From Coprinopsis marcescibilis (lineage: Eukaryota; Basidiomycota; Agaricomycetes; Agaricales; Psathyrellaceae), in contig ML210277.1 of NCBI GenBank assembly GCA_004369085.1, positions 1-64,000 on the forward strand: a stretch of DNA of 64,000 nucleotides, given 5' to 3'. Shown here in pieces: positions 23,548-34,701 of the stretch. Numbering within the stretch: position 1 is the stretch's first letter; each line of letters starts with the position of its first letter. Below the pieces are notes generated by a model. That model worked only from the letters and a program-made list of their open reading frames with translations, made no database searches and had not been told where the DNA came from. The position numbers and the translations under genes are program-made.

Positions 23548-24763
23548 TGAGAGTGAGAGGCTACAGGCACTGGTTCAAGGTGACAGTCGCGAAGGCTTCA
23601 ATTGTTCGGTTTGCTAAGCTTGTGGCATGTTTGCCCCACCGTCATCAGAGTTTCCACAACACGATGCTAAATATTTGCAGCACTCTTCCCACCATTTTCA
23701 CAGCGCCGGGCGATTGCAGGCTCTCGTTACTTTCTCCCAGACATATCCAGTGGGCGATCTCAAAAGAGCTGCCATAGCCTATCTGTTCACCGGCGCTTAT
23801 TACGATGCCCCCTCCTAGTATTCAGTTGGAAAGTTGTACGTCCCTGTGGATCTTGTTTGAGTCTAGATACATCTTAACATTCGACCAAGGCTCGAAGTCT
23901 GAGCGATACTTTACGATGGAAGTCAAGTTCAGACTGCGAATATATGGACGGCCATCCCCAAATGATGTATGGGAGACAGTGGGCAAGCAAACCTCACCAG
24001 GGAAATGGCACCTTGGCAGCCTCCAACAAGCTCCCACCAGGTCTGGCGGGCTTGTTCTGCAGCTCACCAGCAGTACTAAGTGAGTACAAATTGCCTTGAC
24101 TCATGCAAGAAGATCAAAGTACTCTCACGTAGGGCCTGCCTGCTCGATGAGGTCCTCGATTCCGAGTCCGTCAGCATTGAAGTAAAGGCCGCATCGTTTT
24201 GGAAGCAACTTAGAAGACCTTGGCTGAAGCTAGAGCACTGGCAAGTGACTATGGTGCGTATCAATACCAATCGTGAGAAGACAGCCTGTTGACCTTTACC
24301 TTGATCCTGAATCCTGGCAGCCTGGGGTCGATGCAGTCAATCTGGACCGTACAACAGGACAGATGGAGTGGCGATGGCAGACATATGGTGTACGCCATTC
24401 CATTCGAGGAGCACGGCGCTAGATCCAGACTTCCAGGCAACCGCACTATCTGATCACTCGCACAATCCGCACAGCTGAATCCACGACTAAACGTACATGG
24501 ATTCCCGAGCGTCAGCTCTTCGGCACTTGTGGGATGTGCAGTGTCAAGCGACCACAGCTGTAGATCCAATGGATCTCGTCATATATGGGCCTCCTTTTGT
24601 CCTAATCCTAGCGAATCATCAGTACATACGGTATTTACGTACATAGCGGAATAACAATAGCATATGGACCAGGGTACATGCATTGACAGTCCGTGACATG
24701 ACGAATTGATTTGGCCTCAAAAGTGGTCAGCGGTACTCTAACGCTTAAGCGCTTCCTCTGACC
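23548..24763. other. Divergent upstream region; anonymous ORFs
   Basis: About 1.2 kb between two divergent orphan membrane-protein genes. ORFs on both strands (23805-24083 plus, 24080-24292 plus, 24261-24569 minus) have no domain and no clean splicing. Parts may be degraded exons of the minus-strand neighbour. Confidence 0.3.
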
Positions 24764-25701
24764 ATGTCTCAGCACAGTCAGCAGCCAAGCCTCCAGACAA
24801 GGATGAACACTGCAGCAGACGCTGGAAATCTCCTGAGTACTCTCGAGCAACAGCTGGAAAAGATACCCTTGGAGAGTCTACCACAGGCCAAGTCCAGCGC
24901 CCAATTTCTGAACACTTTGGCTGGTGTGGTGAGTTTACAAACTCGGAAACAGCTTAAGCTCGATCGTTGACACAGGTGTTGACAGTCGACATTCCTGTCT
25001 TCAGTCGAAGTTGGCTATATTCAATTTGCGTTGGCTTCAGACCCATCTGGAAACCCAGAAAAAGAGGCGCAAACACCCACCTCATCTCTACTAGCATGGA
25101 AGGCTTTGAAGTCTTTTGCCTTCCTCTCTCTTCTGCTCAGCGTCCTTGGAGCCGTCTTCTCCTTGATGGTGGCACAACTTATACTTAATCAAATCGACAC
25201 CGTTGCTCGCAGCGAATCTATCGTCCAAACAGTCCGAAAGATAATCTACCCCACGCCCCCTCTCATCGCCATTACCGGGCCCGGCCAGACTAATCCTCCG
25301 GCTCGCACCTCACAAGACTGGGAAGAGCTTTGCAACAGGCTTCAGTCATCCACTTTCAACAGCCGGCGATTCAACCACATCTGGAATGAACATCTACAAG
25401 ACCAAAGCAGGGTTGGAAGCATCATCTGCTTCTGTGGAGCCACGTTCTTCTTTGTCTCTGTCGTCGCGTATGTCTGTGTTGCGCACAGTTGGGATGTGTG
25501 GCTACCTACTGTGATTGGATTTTTCTGCGCGCTGGTGGTATCCGTATACTCTTACAAGGAGGCACATCCGCTCCAGATCAAAGGTGTGTACTCCAAATGC
25601 TGAAACAAACTTACATCTCACTTGTCTTTTCGAATAAAGCTCGAGTCCAAGGACTTTTCAAGCGAGAAAGACGGCAGGCTGCGAATGTGGCGCCACCATA
25701 A
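24764..25701 (+). CDS. Orphan small membrane protein
   Basis: About 270 residues from three exons. The N-terminus is polar and helical (LSTLEQQLEKIPLESLPQAK). Then come a first hydrophobic pair (SFAFLSLLLSVLGAVFSLMV), a loop with RRFNHIWNEHL, and a second pair (VGSIICFCGATFFFVSVVAY and WLPTVIGFFCALVVSVYSY). The tail RVQGLFKRERRQAANVAPP is basic. The best splice joins ...FLNTLA to VEVGYIQFA with a donor at GTGTGG, an uncommon but frame-preserving choice. No family is recognised. Its layout is similar to lineage-specific proteins that face the neighbouring minus-strand gene. Confidence 0.55.
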
Positions 25702-25998
25702 GAACAAATAAAATAATGGAACTCTAAATTTGATTAAAATAAACCCGCAGGCTGCCACTCAGGCAAAACTACCATCACTGTCAGCCGCCCATACGCCAAG
25801 CAGGGAGTCGAGCCTGCTGGGCCAGGTCAGAAGGGAGGTACGTCGATGGGTCCAGGGGAGTTGGCACTGCGATATGATAGACCTCCTAAACCGACACAGG
25901 AGCCCAACTATTCTTCGGCCCCAGTTGAGGCTCTAAAGGGACACCCATTGTAATTCTTCGCTATATTTCATCAACAAGTACACTAATTCAATGAGTAC

Positions 25999-27934
25999 TC
26001 AGAGCACAGATGACGCCATCACTAGTGTTAAAGACAAGCTAAGCATACATACAAGGTAAGGTAGTGACGAAGAATTGAGCGAATCCAGTGTACCATTTAC
26101 TGAAGGTCCCCTGGACGCGTCTCTACTCGTTCGCGGAGTAGCGAACGCCCTTGGAAGTCCAGTTGCATGCGGGGAGGGAAGGCACGAGACTGCTAAATCG
26201 GATAGACTTTCGGCCCAAGAAGCGTGAGGGTTGAGACTTGCGTTCCTGTTGAAATCGCAGGCCGCAGAGCGTCTATTCTGTCGCTCGTAGTAATCAGACA
26301 TTGCATATGACAGTTTCACCCCTGTTTGAGAAGCATGTATCAGTCAGTGTTTGAGCAAGGATGTCTCCGAACCGGTCAACTCACTTGGCGCACAGCCAGA
26401 AACACGGCCGTAGCTTCCATCCAAACCATTACTGCCTATCTCTGTACAACTCCCGCCGTTCTCACCCAGAAGTCCGCATGCGACGCCGATTAGAGGCCCG
26501 ACGATGTCAAGGTTGTTAGCAGCTACTGGGCTAACCACGCATGTCAGACCGACCTCCAGGCAGTTGCATCCGGCGTGATTTGGTGTCCCAGGTAGAGCGG
26601 AGGAGAATGGAGAGCTCGAGGAAAAAGTCGGATAGTTCGATGCCATGGCCGCATCCTTGGACGGATTGTTTGTAGAGTTGACCGCCCGATACCGCTCGCC
26701 AAGCGCCCTTAGCTCTGAGCTGACCTCTGCAGATGTCCCGTTTGTAGAGATGGCGACCATTCCGAACTTCCCTTCGTTAGATTCGGCAGGAAAGTAACTG
26801 AAGGCTATCCCTCCCGACCAAACCGAAGTCATATTTTCTCCGAAAAGCGACCCGACTTCTGTCCAAGTACGAGGACCAGCTTTGACGCATCCAAATTCGC
26901 TGAAGTACGTGACAACATTGTAGTCAGCGAATTGTGCGACATCTTCGTTGTAGCCTGAACTCTCAAATGAGCTTCCGGATCCACACCATGTGCTTGAAAA
27001 ATGGCAGTTTTGTTTCAATGTTTTCGCAACCTAGTTGAATCCAGCTACTCACTACTCGTTAAGCCCGTATATGTCGATGGCTGTTTCCTCCGATCCACAG
27101 GACAAAAAGTCGGCCAGGTCCTTCCTGACCGTAAGGTTCCCATCTATCGCTGCATACCCCACCAACCGCTGGGAATCAAGTGATTTTCTAGCCGCAAACA
27201 TCACATCATCAATACAAGACATCAATCTGAGGAAGGATTCTCACAAATAGGCCTTGATGTCCCTAGCGGCCGCTTTCAGGAATGGTGCCGCGCCAAATGT
27301 AGTGGAGTTGTTATCGACGACCTCATTCCCAACATTATAAGCGATGACGTTGTCGTACTTCTCAAACGCGTCAATCGTCGCCAAGTAGACGTCCATGATG
27401 TTGGTGGACCACGAGGGAAAAGTTCTATCGATGGAACCTACGATTGGTAGGCTTAGATCGAGGCTAGAGAAATCACCAAAGTTAGTTCTTGCACGCGCGC
27501 TTATTCGGCAATTGGCGCGTACATGATGTAGATATTGGCATTACTGAAGGCTTGCATGCATTCGTCGTGATTCAGAGAGGAATTCACACTGTACACGCGA
27601 AGGGTGTTGATGGATGCTGCTCGGAGTATCGGCAAGTCGCGTCTGCATTCCTCTGCGTCCGCCAATGGGTCGATAAAAGTGCCTGGCTCTCCGAAATGGT
27701 TGTCATCCGACTCGTGTAGCTCCCCTAAGCCTAAGAGTCAGCTTGAGAAGAGCATATAGGAGATCGCTACTTGCCTTGGGGCTGGTAAGCGATGCCCTTG
27801 ATAAAGAACCGAGTGGAGCCACCTCCAACCTCCTCCTGATAAAGCCAGCGTCCCTTCCGGGTAATCTGAGGGATCGACAGCACCGCGACAGCGAGAATGT
27901 TGACCAAAGTGAGCTTGAAAACTACACCGAGCAT
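25999..27934 (-). CDS. GH72 beta-1,3-glucanosyltransferase, copy A (GPI-anchored, X8 domain)
   Basis: A cell-surface enzyme that cuts and re-joins beta-1,3-glucan chains during wall assembly (Gas/Gel family), about 545 residues in six exons. The signal peptide leads to ITRKGRWLYQ and FFIKGIAYQPQG. Then come the acid/base motif (NVGNEVVDNN), DIYGLNEYTWCGS, the nucleophile motif YFSEFGCVKAG, and VWSGGIAFSYF, all intact. A Cys-rich X8/CBM43 domain follows (NCLEVGLTCVV, GVACGLLGENGGSC), then a Ser/Pro linker and a hydrophobic GPI signal ending SLTLVMASSVL. Intron 1 (27774-27725) starts with GC (CAAG/GCAAGT); the other three copies have GT at that border. It is the most diverged member of the four-gene array by eye (GGGSTRFF insertion, FSEFGC). 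Confidence 0.92.
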
Positions 27935-28478
27935 GGCGATGGACAACTCATGGTATAATAAACGCCATGGCCTCCCATAGGAGGAACGGTCACAAGAAGG
28001 CCGATAACACTGGTATGAGGTCACTGGTATGTCATGAGCGAATCGACTTGCCTCGTGGCCCAATAATTGCCGATTCCCGGTCGGTTTTCCGTTTCGAGAA
28101 AGATAATAGGTCACTCACGATGGTTAACAAAGTTACTTTATGTACTTTACTTAGGCGTATTTGGCCTTACTGTACAAAATGAAGTAAGCTGAGTATACTT
28201 GCCTTGATAAAGCTACTTTGCCAAGTATACTTTGGCAGAGCGAAAGTACAGAACACGAATAAGTGAGTATGGTACACAGCTCGTACACAGCGAGGTCACT
28301 CATCATGATTCATCACTGGCAGGAGCTGTATGTATGTAGTTCCATTAACACATCTAAGCGACTACAACTATAGATGGATGCTACCTATGTCCGAGGGTAT
28401 CATAAAGGCTTCAATATCTTAAGCATGAACGTAACAAACATGTAAACGAAAGCTTGTCAAAAAGGTATAACTGGGATT
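27935..28478. other. Spacer between GH72 copies A and B
   Basis: AT-rich promoter region of copy A and 3' flank of copy B. A run of related short words (AAGTATACTT and TAAAGTTACTTT) recurs at 28110-28230. No gene is seen. Confidence 0.4.
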
Positions 28479-30439
28479 TCATGCCAAAACCCAGAAAGCA
28501 CTCATAGCGCTGACAAAAGCAAAGGCCCCGATTCGTACCGCTGAGCCACTGGCACCGTTTCCTCGGTTGTTATTCGCAGGTGGATTGTTTCCACCGTCGT
28601 TACCGGCAGAAGGGGCGGGGTTTGGCGACCCAGAGTTGCTGGAAGGCTCGGAAAGGGCAGGAAGGATGGCTGCATTGGGGCTGGGGACGCATGTGCCGGC
28701 AGCTGCAGGCGCATCGACGGTGGGAGAAGCACCAGGATTCAGAGATGCGTTCCCACCAAAGTTGCAAGACTGAGCATTTCTGCCTTCGCGTTCGTAAAAG
28801 GAGCTCATCGCGTATGCAAGCTTGACATCTATTTCGACAGGTCAATCGCGCCGCCCCTTACGTTGCAGAGAGCTGTCGGTGAAAGCGCACGTACCTGGAC
28901 CACAGGCAGCAGCGCGTCCATAGACGCCAGTTGCACCGTTTCCGTTGAGTTCGTCGCAGCTACCTCCTGCGCGACTCAAAAGTCCACAGGCCTCCCCGGT
29001 GAGCTGGGCCCGCAAATCAGCATCGGCAACAGCCGCGGCATTGGGCCTGCAGCTGAGAGCACCCAACAAGCAGCTACACGCCTCGTTGTTAGGCGTTCCA
29101 GGGAGAGTGTTGGATGCCCCTGTCGGAGCGACGCATGTTCCGTAAGTGGGCGCAGCAACAGAGTCTCGGGAAGGCGAGTTGGGTCCGTTGAATGCGCCAT
29201 ATCGCTCGCCAAGCGATGTAAACTCCTCGCTGACAGTGACCGTGGTGTTGTCCGCCGAAAGCGTTACGACGCCAAAGTCACCGTTCACAGCTGCGGTGGG
29301 GAAATAGTTGAACGCAACACCGCCCGACCAGGCCACGGACATATCCTCTCCAAGAAGAACTTCAACTTCGGTCCATGGACGAGGCTCAGGCCGGGCGTCA
29401 GTGCACCCGTATTCGCTGAAGTATGCGACAACGTTGTAGTCGGCGAACTGGGTGATGTCGGCCCTGTAACTCGATTGGTCCAGCGAGCCTCTAGATCCAC
29501 ACCAGGTGCTTAAGCAGACGTGAGTCTCAGTGAACCAAGCAGTGTCGGACCAAGCACTCACTAGTCGTTCAGACCGAAAATGTCAATTGAAGTCTCTTCA
29601 GAGCCGCAAGATAAGAACTGGGCAATGCTACGGTGAACACCAGAGTTTCCAGGGCTATCCAAGAAGGTGGAGCCAAAGCCAACGAGACGGTCCGAGTTAA
29701 TCGACTTGCTGTAGATCAAGGCATCAGCGAATGTAAAGCGAAGAGCCATGAGCTACCCCTTACAGATACGCCTTGACGTCACGGGCAACCGCTTTTAAAA
29801 ACGGCAATGTCGCAAGACTTGATTGAACCCTATCGACGACCTCATTGCCAATGTTATACACAATGACGTTGTCGTATTTTTCAAAAGTGTTAATTGTTCG
29901 AATGAAAACGTCCAACATGTTGGTGGACCAGGAGGGTTGGGTGCGGTCGATCGAGGCAATAACAGGGAGCGTGAGGTCGAGGCTATAATTAGATGAGAAT
30001 GAGTTCTTGTGCTGGGATTCAAGACGAAGTGACCTACATGACATAAATATTTGCATCGCTAAAGAGCCGCATACACTCGTCATGGTTGAGTGAGGAATCA
30101 ACACTGTATACACGTAGCGTGTTTATAGATGCGGCTCGGAGATGTTCAAGGTCTCTTCTGCATGCCGCAGCGTCCGCCAACGGGTCGATGAAAGTCCCAG
30201 GCTCGCCAAAGTGGTTGTCTTCGGACTCGTGCCGTTCGCCTTCAGATAAAATGAGCATTTTCGCGTTGCCAAAGTCTCATTCGTTACAGACCTTGCATTT
30301 GGTAACCAATGCCCTTGATGTAGAACCTGGTCCCATCCTCCTGATACAAGTACCGCCCAGTACGAGTAACCTTTGATATCGCTTGCACCTGCACGGCAAG
30401 TGCACAGAGTGCGGTAAGCGCTGAAAAAGTGACAAGCAT
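28479..30439 (-). CDS. GH72 beta-1,3-glucanosyltransferase, copy B (GPI-anchored, X8 domain)
   Basis: Same six-exon structure as copies A, C and D. It starts MLVTFSALTALCALAVQVQA and continues VTRTGRYLYQEDGTRFYIKG. The acid/base motif is NIGNEVVDR and the nucleophile motif YFSEYGCTDARPEP, here with a short insertion after the Cys. Next come AWSGGVAFNYF and an X8 domain (CSCLLGALSCRP, GEACGLLSRAGGSC, KLAYAMSSFYE). An Asn/Pro/Ser/Gly-rich linker and a GPI signal (AVRIGAFAFVSAMSAFWVLA) end the protein. All introns are GT-AG. It should be active: both catalytic Glu are present and there is no frame break. Antisense ORFs over the X8 exon are shadows. Confidence 0.93.
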
Positions 30440-32076
30440 AACCGAAGCCTAGAGGGAAAAGAACGGGAAGGGATAAACGATCGTTGTGGTTAGGGATAGC
30501 GGTCGGTATCGACGCTTATAAGAAAGAGGGAACGGAGGCGGGCAACCGTGACCGTAGACAACCCTGCTTAAATACCCTTGGAAATAAGACAGAGTATAAA
30601 CCCCGATCCCAACATGGCCGTTCTTACGGCCCAACGGGACCTTATTGATATACACCGCTCCCACAAGCAATCATCTGTATTCTGGATTAATAAACTTTGA
30701 CACTCCCCTTGACGCTGAACCCAACTTGCAAGTGAAAGTCTGAAACAGGGCCAAGCTTCGGCTCGGGATCACACCCGCTTGCCTATCCCTCTATCCTGCG
30801 ACATCATTTAGCGCAAAAATAAACGAGAGCGGGAAATGCCTACTTGAAACTGCGCCGTAGAAGGTGCAATGGGGCGACCTCGCCGTCTAGGCAAAGGGTC
30901 CAATGAGGCACAATGTCAGTTCCCGAGCCAACAAGTTTCTCCGGCCTCCCAGGGGTGTGACGTTAGAGAACTGCGCAGTCAGATCAATTTCCGGTCTTCC
31001 GCATCGTGTCCGCAAAAAAAAAGGCCCAGCCTACAGATACATAGGAGTGTTAGCTGAGTCAGAGATATTAAAAATCAGTCCAACGAGAAGACAGACTCAC
31101 GCTGTCTTTCGAAGACGAAGAGTTTCAGTGACTCCCCTGTTCAAAATACGGGCAAGTGCGCCCATGACAAAAGAACGGGTGCCATGTGGATGTTGCCATC
31201 AGGTTGGTTGTTGTAAGACAACAAATTGGCTTTCTAGATCTTGAGAACCGCAGCATCCGATCAAGTAGATGTCAGCCTTCAGGCGCTTGTAGAGATTTCG
31301 TGTGAATGGAAAGCGGGCGCTCAGCGCTCAATGTTCGATTCGAATTCCCAGAGCAAGTATAGTACAAGGTTGGAGGCTTATTTTTGCAGGACATGATCCT
31401 TCTTTGCGTACTGAGGTCCCTGATCTCATGATCTCATGAGTGAACGAGGTGTAGGCGAGTGACAGATCACGGAAAACTTGTTGACGAAGCGAGTCCGGCT
31501 GTGTGACATGGGTCTCTTCGTTCTTGTATCCAAATCCTCTGTACTGAGCGTTCTCATCGCAGGCCTGCCTGGAGCAAGTTCAAGGTATATACCGTGCGGT
31601 GTGCGACGCACTTGACAATGTGAGTGCTACATAACCCATCCGTCCGTCCGAAAATATCTATTCCCATTGTAAGACCTGACCCAGCACTGCGGAAGGCCAA
31701 AATGCTCACGAAAAAGGGGGCCGTTCAGTCACAAGCACCTCGACTCAAAATCCTTCGCCCGAGCATCTGATAAAGAGTTACAGACCGTTCGTTTCAAGTT
31801 CATTCATCGATGAGGACGGAAACCCTTGGCGTAACCTTGTCAGGAGCGTGATCGCCCACCAAAATAACTGCACTGGCCAAGGCCGCCAAGCTCATTCAGG
31901 CCCTTGATCCGGTCCCTCTCGTCGGTCTCGACGGTTTGCAGACTAACAACAGAGCATTCCCAGATACAAAGCGAGACATGTTCAAACGATTAACAGACTC
32001 CTCCAACAACTAGGTAGACATATAAACAATTATCCACGACCAAAGGGGTATCATATATCATCTCGCAAAACCCACC
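30440..32076. other. 1.6 kb spacer between GH72 copies B and C
   Basis: The longest spacer in the array. It holds the promoter of copy B and the 3' flank of copy C. Anonymous ORFs at 30869-31244 (plus) and 31426-31611 (minus) show no GH72 similarity, so I see no remnant of a fifth copy. A small direct repeat, GATCTCAT, recurs near 31422-31437. Confidence 0.4.
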
Positions 32077-34019
32077 CTAAGCCAACCTCCAAACCGCATA
32101 AAGCGCACCAACCAGCCCCGCCAAAACCGACCGACCAACCTCCAGCCCACCCGCACCGCTCCCTCGCCCAGGGGCATTGCTCCCGCCAGTAGGGTTGGGC
32201 GAATTGCCGCCAGCAGACGAGGTGGGAAGAGCAGGAAGGAGGGTTGCAGCAGCATTGGCGATGCACGAGCTCGCAGCCGCAGGCGCACTCCCAGCCCCAG
32301 ACGCACTCGGATTCACAAGTGCATTCCCATCAAACCCGCACGCATCCCGGTTCCTATTCTCACCCTCGTAGAACGAGCTCATGGCGAACGAAAGCTTGAC
32401 ATCTACACAAAAAAAGAGATTAGTCCAGTTCAAACTTGTAAGTACGCTTCGCAGTTTTGGAGGCTGCGCAACAGCACGCACCTGGCCCGCACCCGGAAAC
32501 TCGCCCATAAACACCAGTGGACCCACTCCCACCAATCTCAGCGCAACTTCCCCCCGCCTCGCTCAACAGCCCACACGCAACCCCCGTGAGCTCACCCGTC
32601 ACCTCAGGATCATCCGCAACAGCCGGATTAACCACACAGCTCAACGACCTCAACAAGCACGCGCACGCCTCACTATCCGGCGTCCCAGGCAGCACCTCCG
32701 CCGCACCCTCAATCGGCACACAAGTCGGATACACCGACGCCGCCACCTCCCCCCTCGGGGGCGCATCTGGGCCCTGCACCGCCGCATACTGCTCCCCCAA
32801 CGCCGTAAACTCGGCACTCGCCGTCGCCGTCGCATTGTCCGCCGAAAGCCGCACCAGCCCAAACTCCCCCTCGAGCGCCTCCGTCGGGAAATAGCTAAAC
32901 GCGATCCCGCCCGATCACACCTCCGCCATCTCCGCCCCGAACAGCGCCTCCACCTCGCTCCAGATGCGCGGCCCGCCCGTCACGCAGCCGTACTCGCTAA
33001 AGTAGGCCACGATGTTGTAGTCTGCGAACTGGGAGATGTCGTCGCGGTAGCGCGAGTTGTCGAGGGAGCCGCCGGAGCCGCACCAGGTGCTGGATGGGGA
33101 AATAAGTTTGCTTGTTTGGGTGCGTGAGTGGCGGGCTTACTATTCGTTGAGGCCGAAGAGGTCTATTGCGCCTGCGTCGGAGCCACAGGAGAGGGAGTCG
33201 GCCACGGCTTTGCGTACGTCGAGGTCCCCATCGATGGATGCGTAGCCGACGAGACGGTCAGAGTTGATCGATTTTCTGAGAGCATGGTCAGTAAGCATGG
33301 GACGAGAGTTAAATTTGATATATGATACTCGCAGGTATGCTTTTACATCGCGCGCGGCGGCTTTGATATACGGCAGAGCGGCGAGACTGGTAGCATTGTT
33401 GTCGATAACCTCGTTACCGACGTTGTACGCGATGACGTTGTCGTACTTTTCGAACGCGTTGATCGTTGAGAGGTAGGTGTTGAGGATGTTGGTCGACCAG
33501 GAGGGCTGGCCGCGGTCGATGGAGGCGACCACTGGGAGACTCAAGTCCAGGCTGTCCACCAGCGGGTGCAGTGAGAACACGGAGTGCCGTAGGCGGTCGG
33601 TGTGCACTCACATGAGGTAGATGTTGGCATCGCTGAGCAGCTGCATGCACTCATCGTGATTGAGCGAAGAATCGACGCTGTAGACCCGCAGAGTGTTAAC
33701 AGACGCAGCCCTCAGGAGCTCCAAATCTCTGCGACAGCCCGCTGCGTCCGCTAAAGGATCGATAAACGTCCCCGGCTCGCCGAAATGGTTGTCTTCCGAC
33801 TCGTGTTGCTCGCCTGTGCCGTGGTGAGCAAGCCGCGGTGCGAGGCCGTTATCGAGTCATGCATTACATACCTTGCTGCTGGTAGCCGATACCCTTGATA
33901 TAGAACCTGGTCCCGTCCTCTTGATACAGGTACCGCCCGGTGCGCGTAACCTTTGGGATCGCCCGCACCTGCGAGACAAGCGCAGAGAGCGCAGCGAGGG
34001 CCGATAACGAAAAGAGCAT
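32077..34019 (-). pseudogene. GH72 beta-1,3-glucanosyltransferase, copy C, with one nonsense codon
   Basis: It is complete from signal peptide (MLFSLSALAALSALVSQVRA) to GPI signal (VGRSVLAGLVGALYAVWRLA). The acid/base motif NVGNEVIDNN, the nucleophile motif YFSEYGCVTGG and the X8 cysteines are all present. In the exon after the nucleophile, the invariant Trp of (V)WSGGIAF is a TGA stop (32915-32917): the frame reads GAEMAEV, stop, SGGIAFSYF. Everything downstream stays in frame, so this is a single G-to-A change (TGG to TGA). The product would lose the last part of the catalytic domain, the X8 domain and the anchor. The intron at 33332-33276 starts with GC, is 57 nt, and contains no in-frame stop. 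Third positions are strikingly C-rich compared with copies A and B. Sequencing error is the main alternative. Confidence 0.85.
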
Positions 34020-34701
34020 GCTCAAACCCAGCTAGGAATCCGAAAAAAGAAAGAAAAAGGCAGAAAAAAGCTGAACACAGTTCGAGCTTTGGTGGTGGGA
34101 AGGCGAGAACAGAACGATGCCAACTTGGCAACCAAGTTGGGGCTTTTGGTAACACCGCTCGGCTGGTGTAGCATCTCATCAAACTTTGGGCTGCGAACCG
34201 CAAATCAAGGTGGTCAGATGTCAAGAGAAGAGTCACCGTGGGTACTTACGACCATGACGCCAGTCCATACTCACTAATTGTAAAATTAAATCAGAACTCA
34301 GAATTTGCTGTCTGATTTTGACGAACGCCATGTGGTCTTTTACTTTGCAGAGAGGAGCGACGAGCACGGATCAACCTCGTTTTTCAAAATCCCAAGTCTC
34401 AGGCCAAGTTGCATGGCACCAAGTTCTGAAGCCCCTAGACAAGGGCTTCTCGGCCACCGCACACCGCGCTCGCGTTTCAAAGTTTGCCTGCACATTGCCT
34501 GCACGTATTCCGAGCTTCAGAAAACAAGGAGGGTATAGTATAATCAACTCGGCTCACAAGTCCAAATCACTACAACAAATACTTTTATTCAGTAGCTAGC
34601 AGCAATCATTAACCACCCCTATCCTCGAAACAACATATTTTAAGCAGAGTCAAAGTATAGGCACTAAATAGTATATGCCAAGTCCAACAACTTCCCCCCG
34701 C
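34020..34701. other. Spacer between GH72 copies C and D
   Basis: Promoter of copy C and 3' flank of copy D, with several short anonymous ORFs. No gene is seen. Confidence 0.4.

Noticed and set aside
28863..29513. 216-codon plus-strand ORF
   Set aside because: Antisense of the GH72 copy B exon coding the nucleophile region and X8 domain.
30440..32076. Possible fifth GH72 copy in the long spacer
   Set aside because: No GH72 motif, X8 cysteine pattern or signal peptide is readable on either strand.
32381..33127. 248-codon plus-strand ORF, very Arg-rich
   Set aside because: Antisense shadow of GH72 copy C, produced by its C-ending codons.
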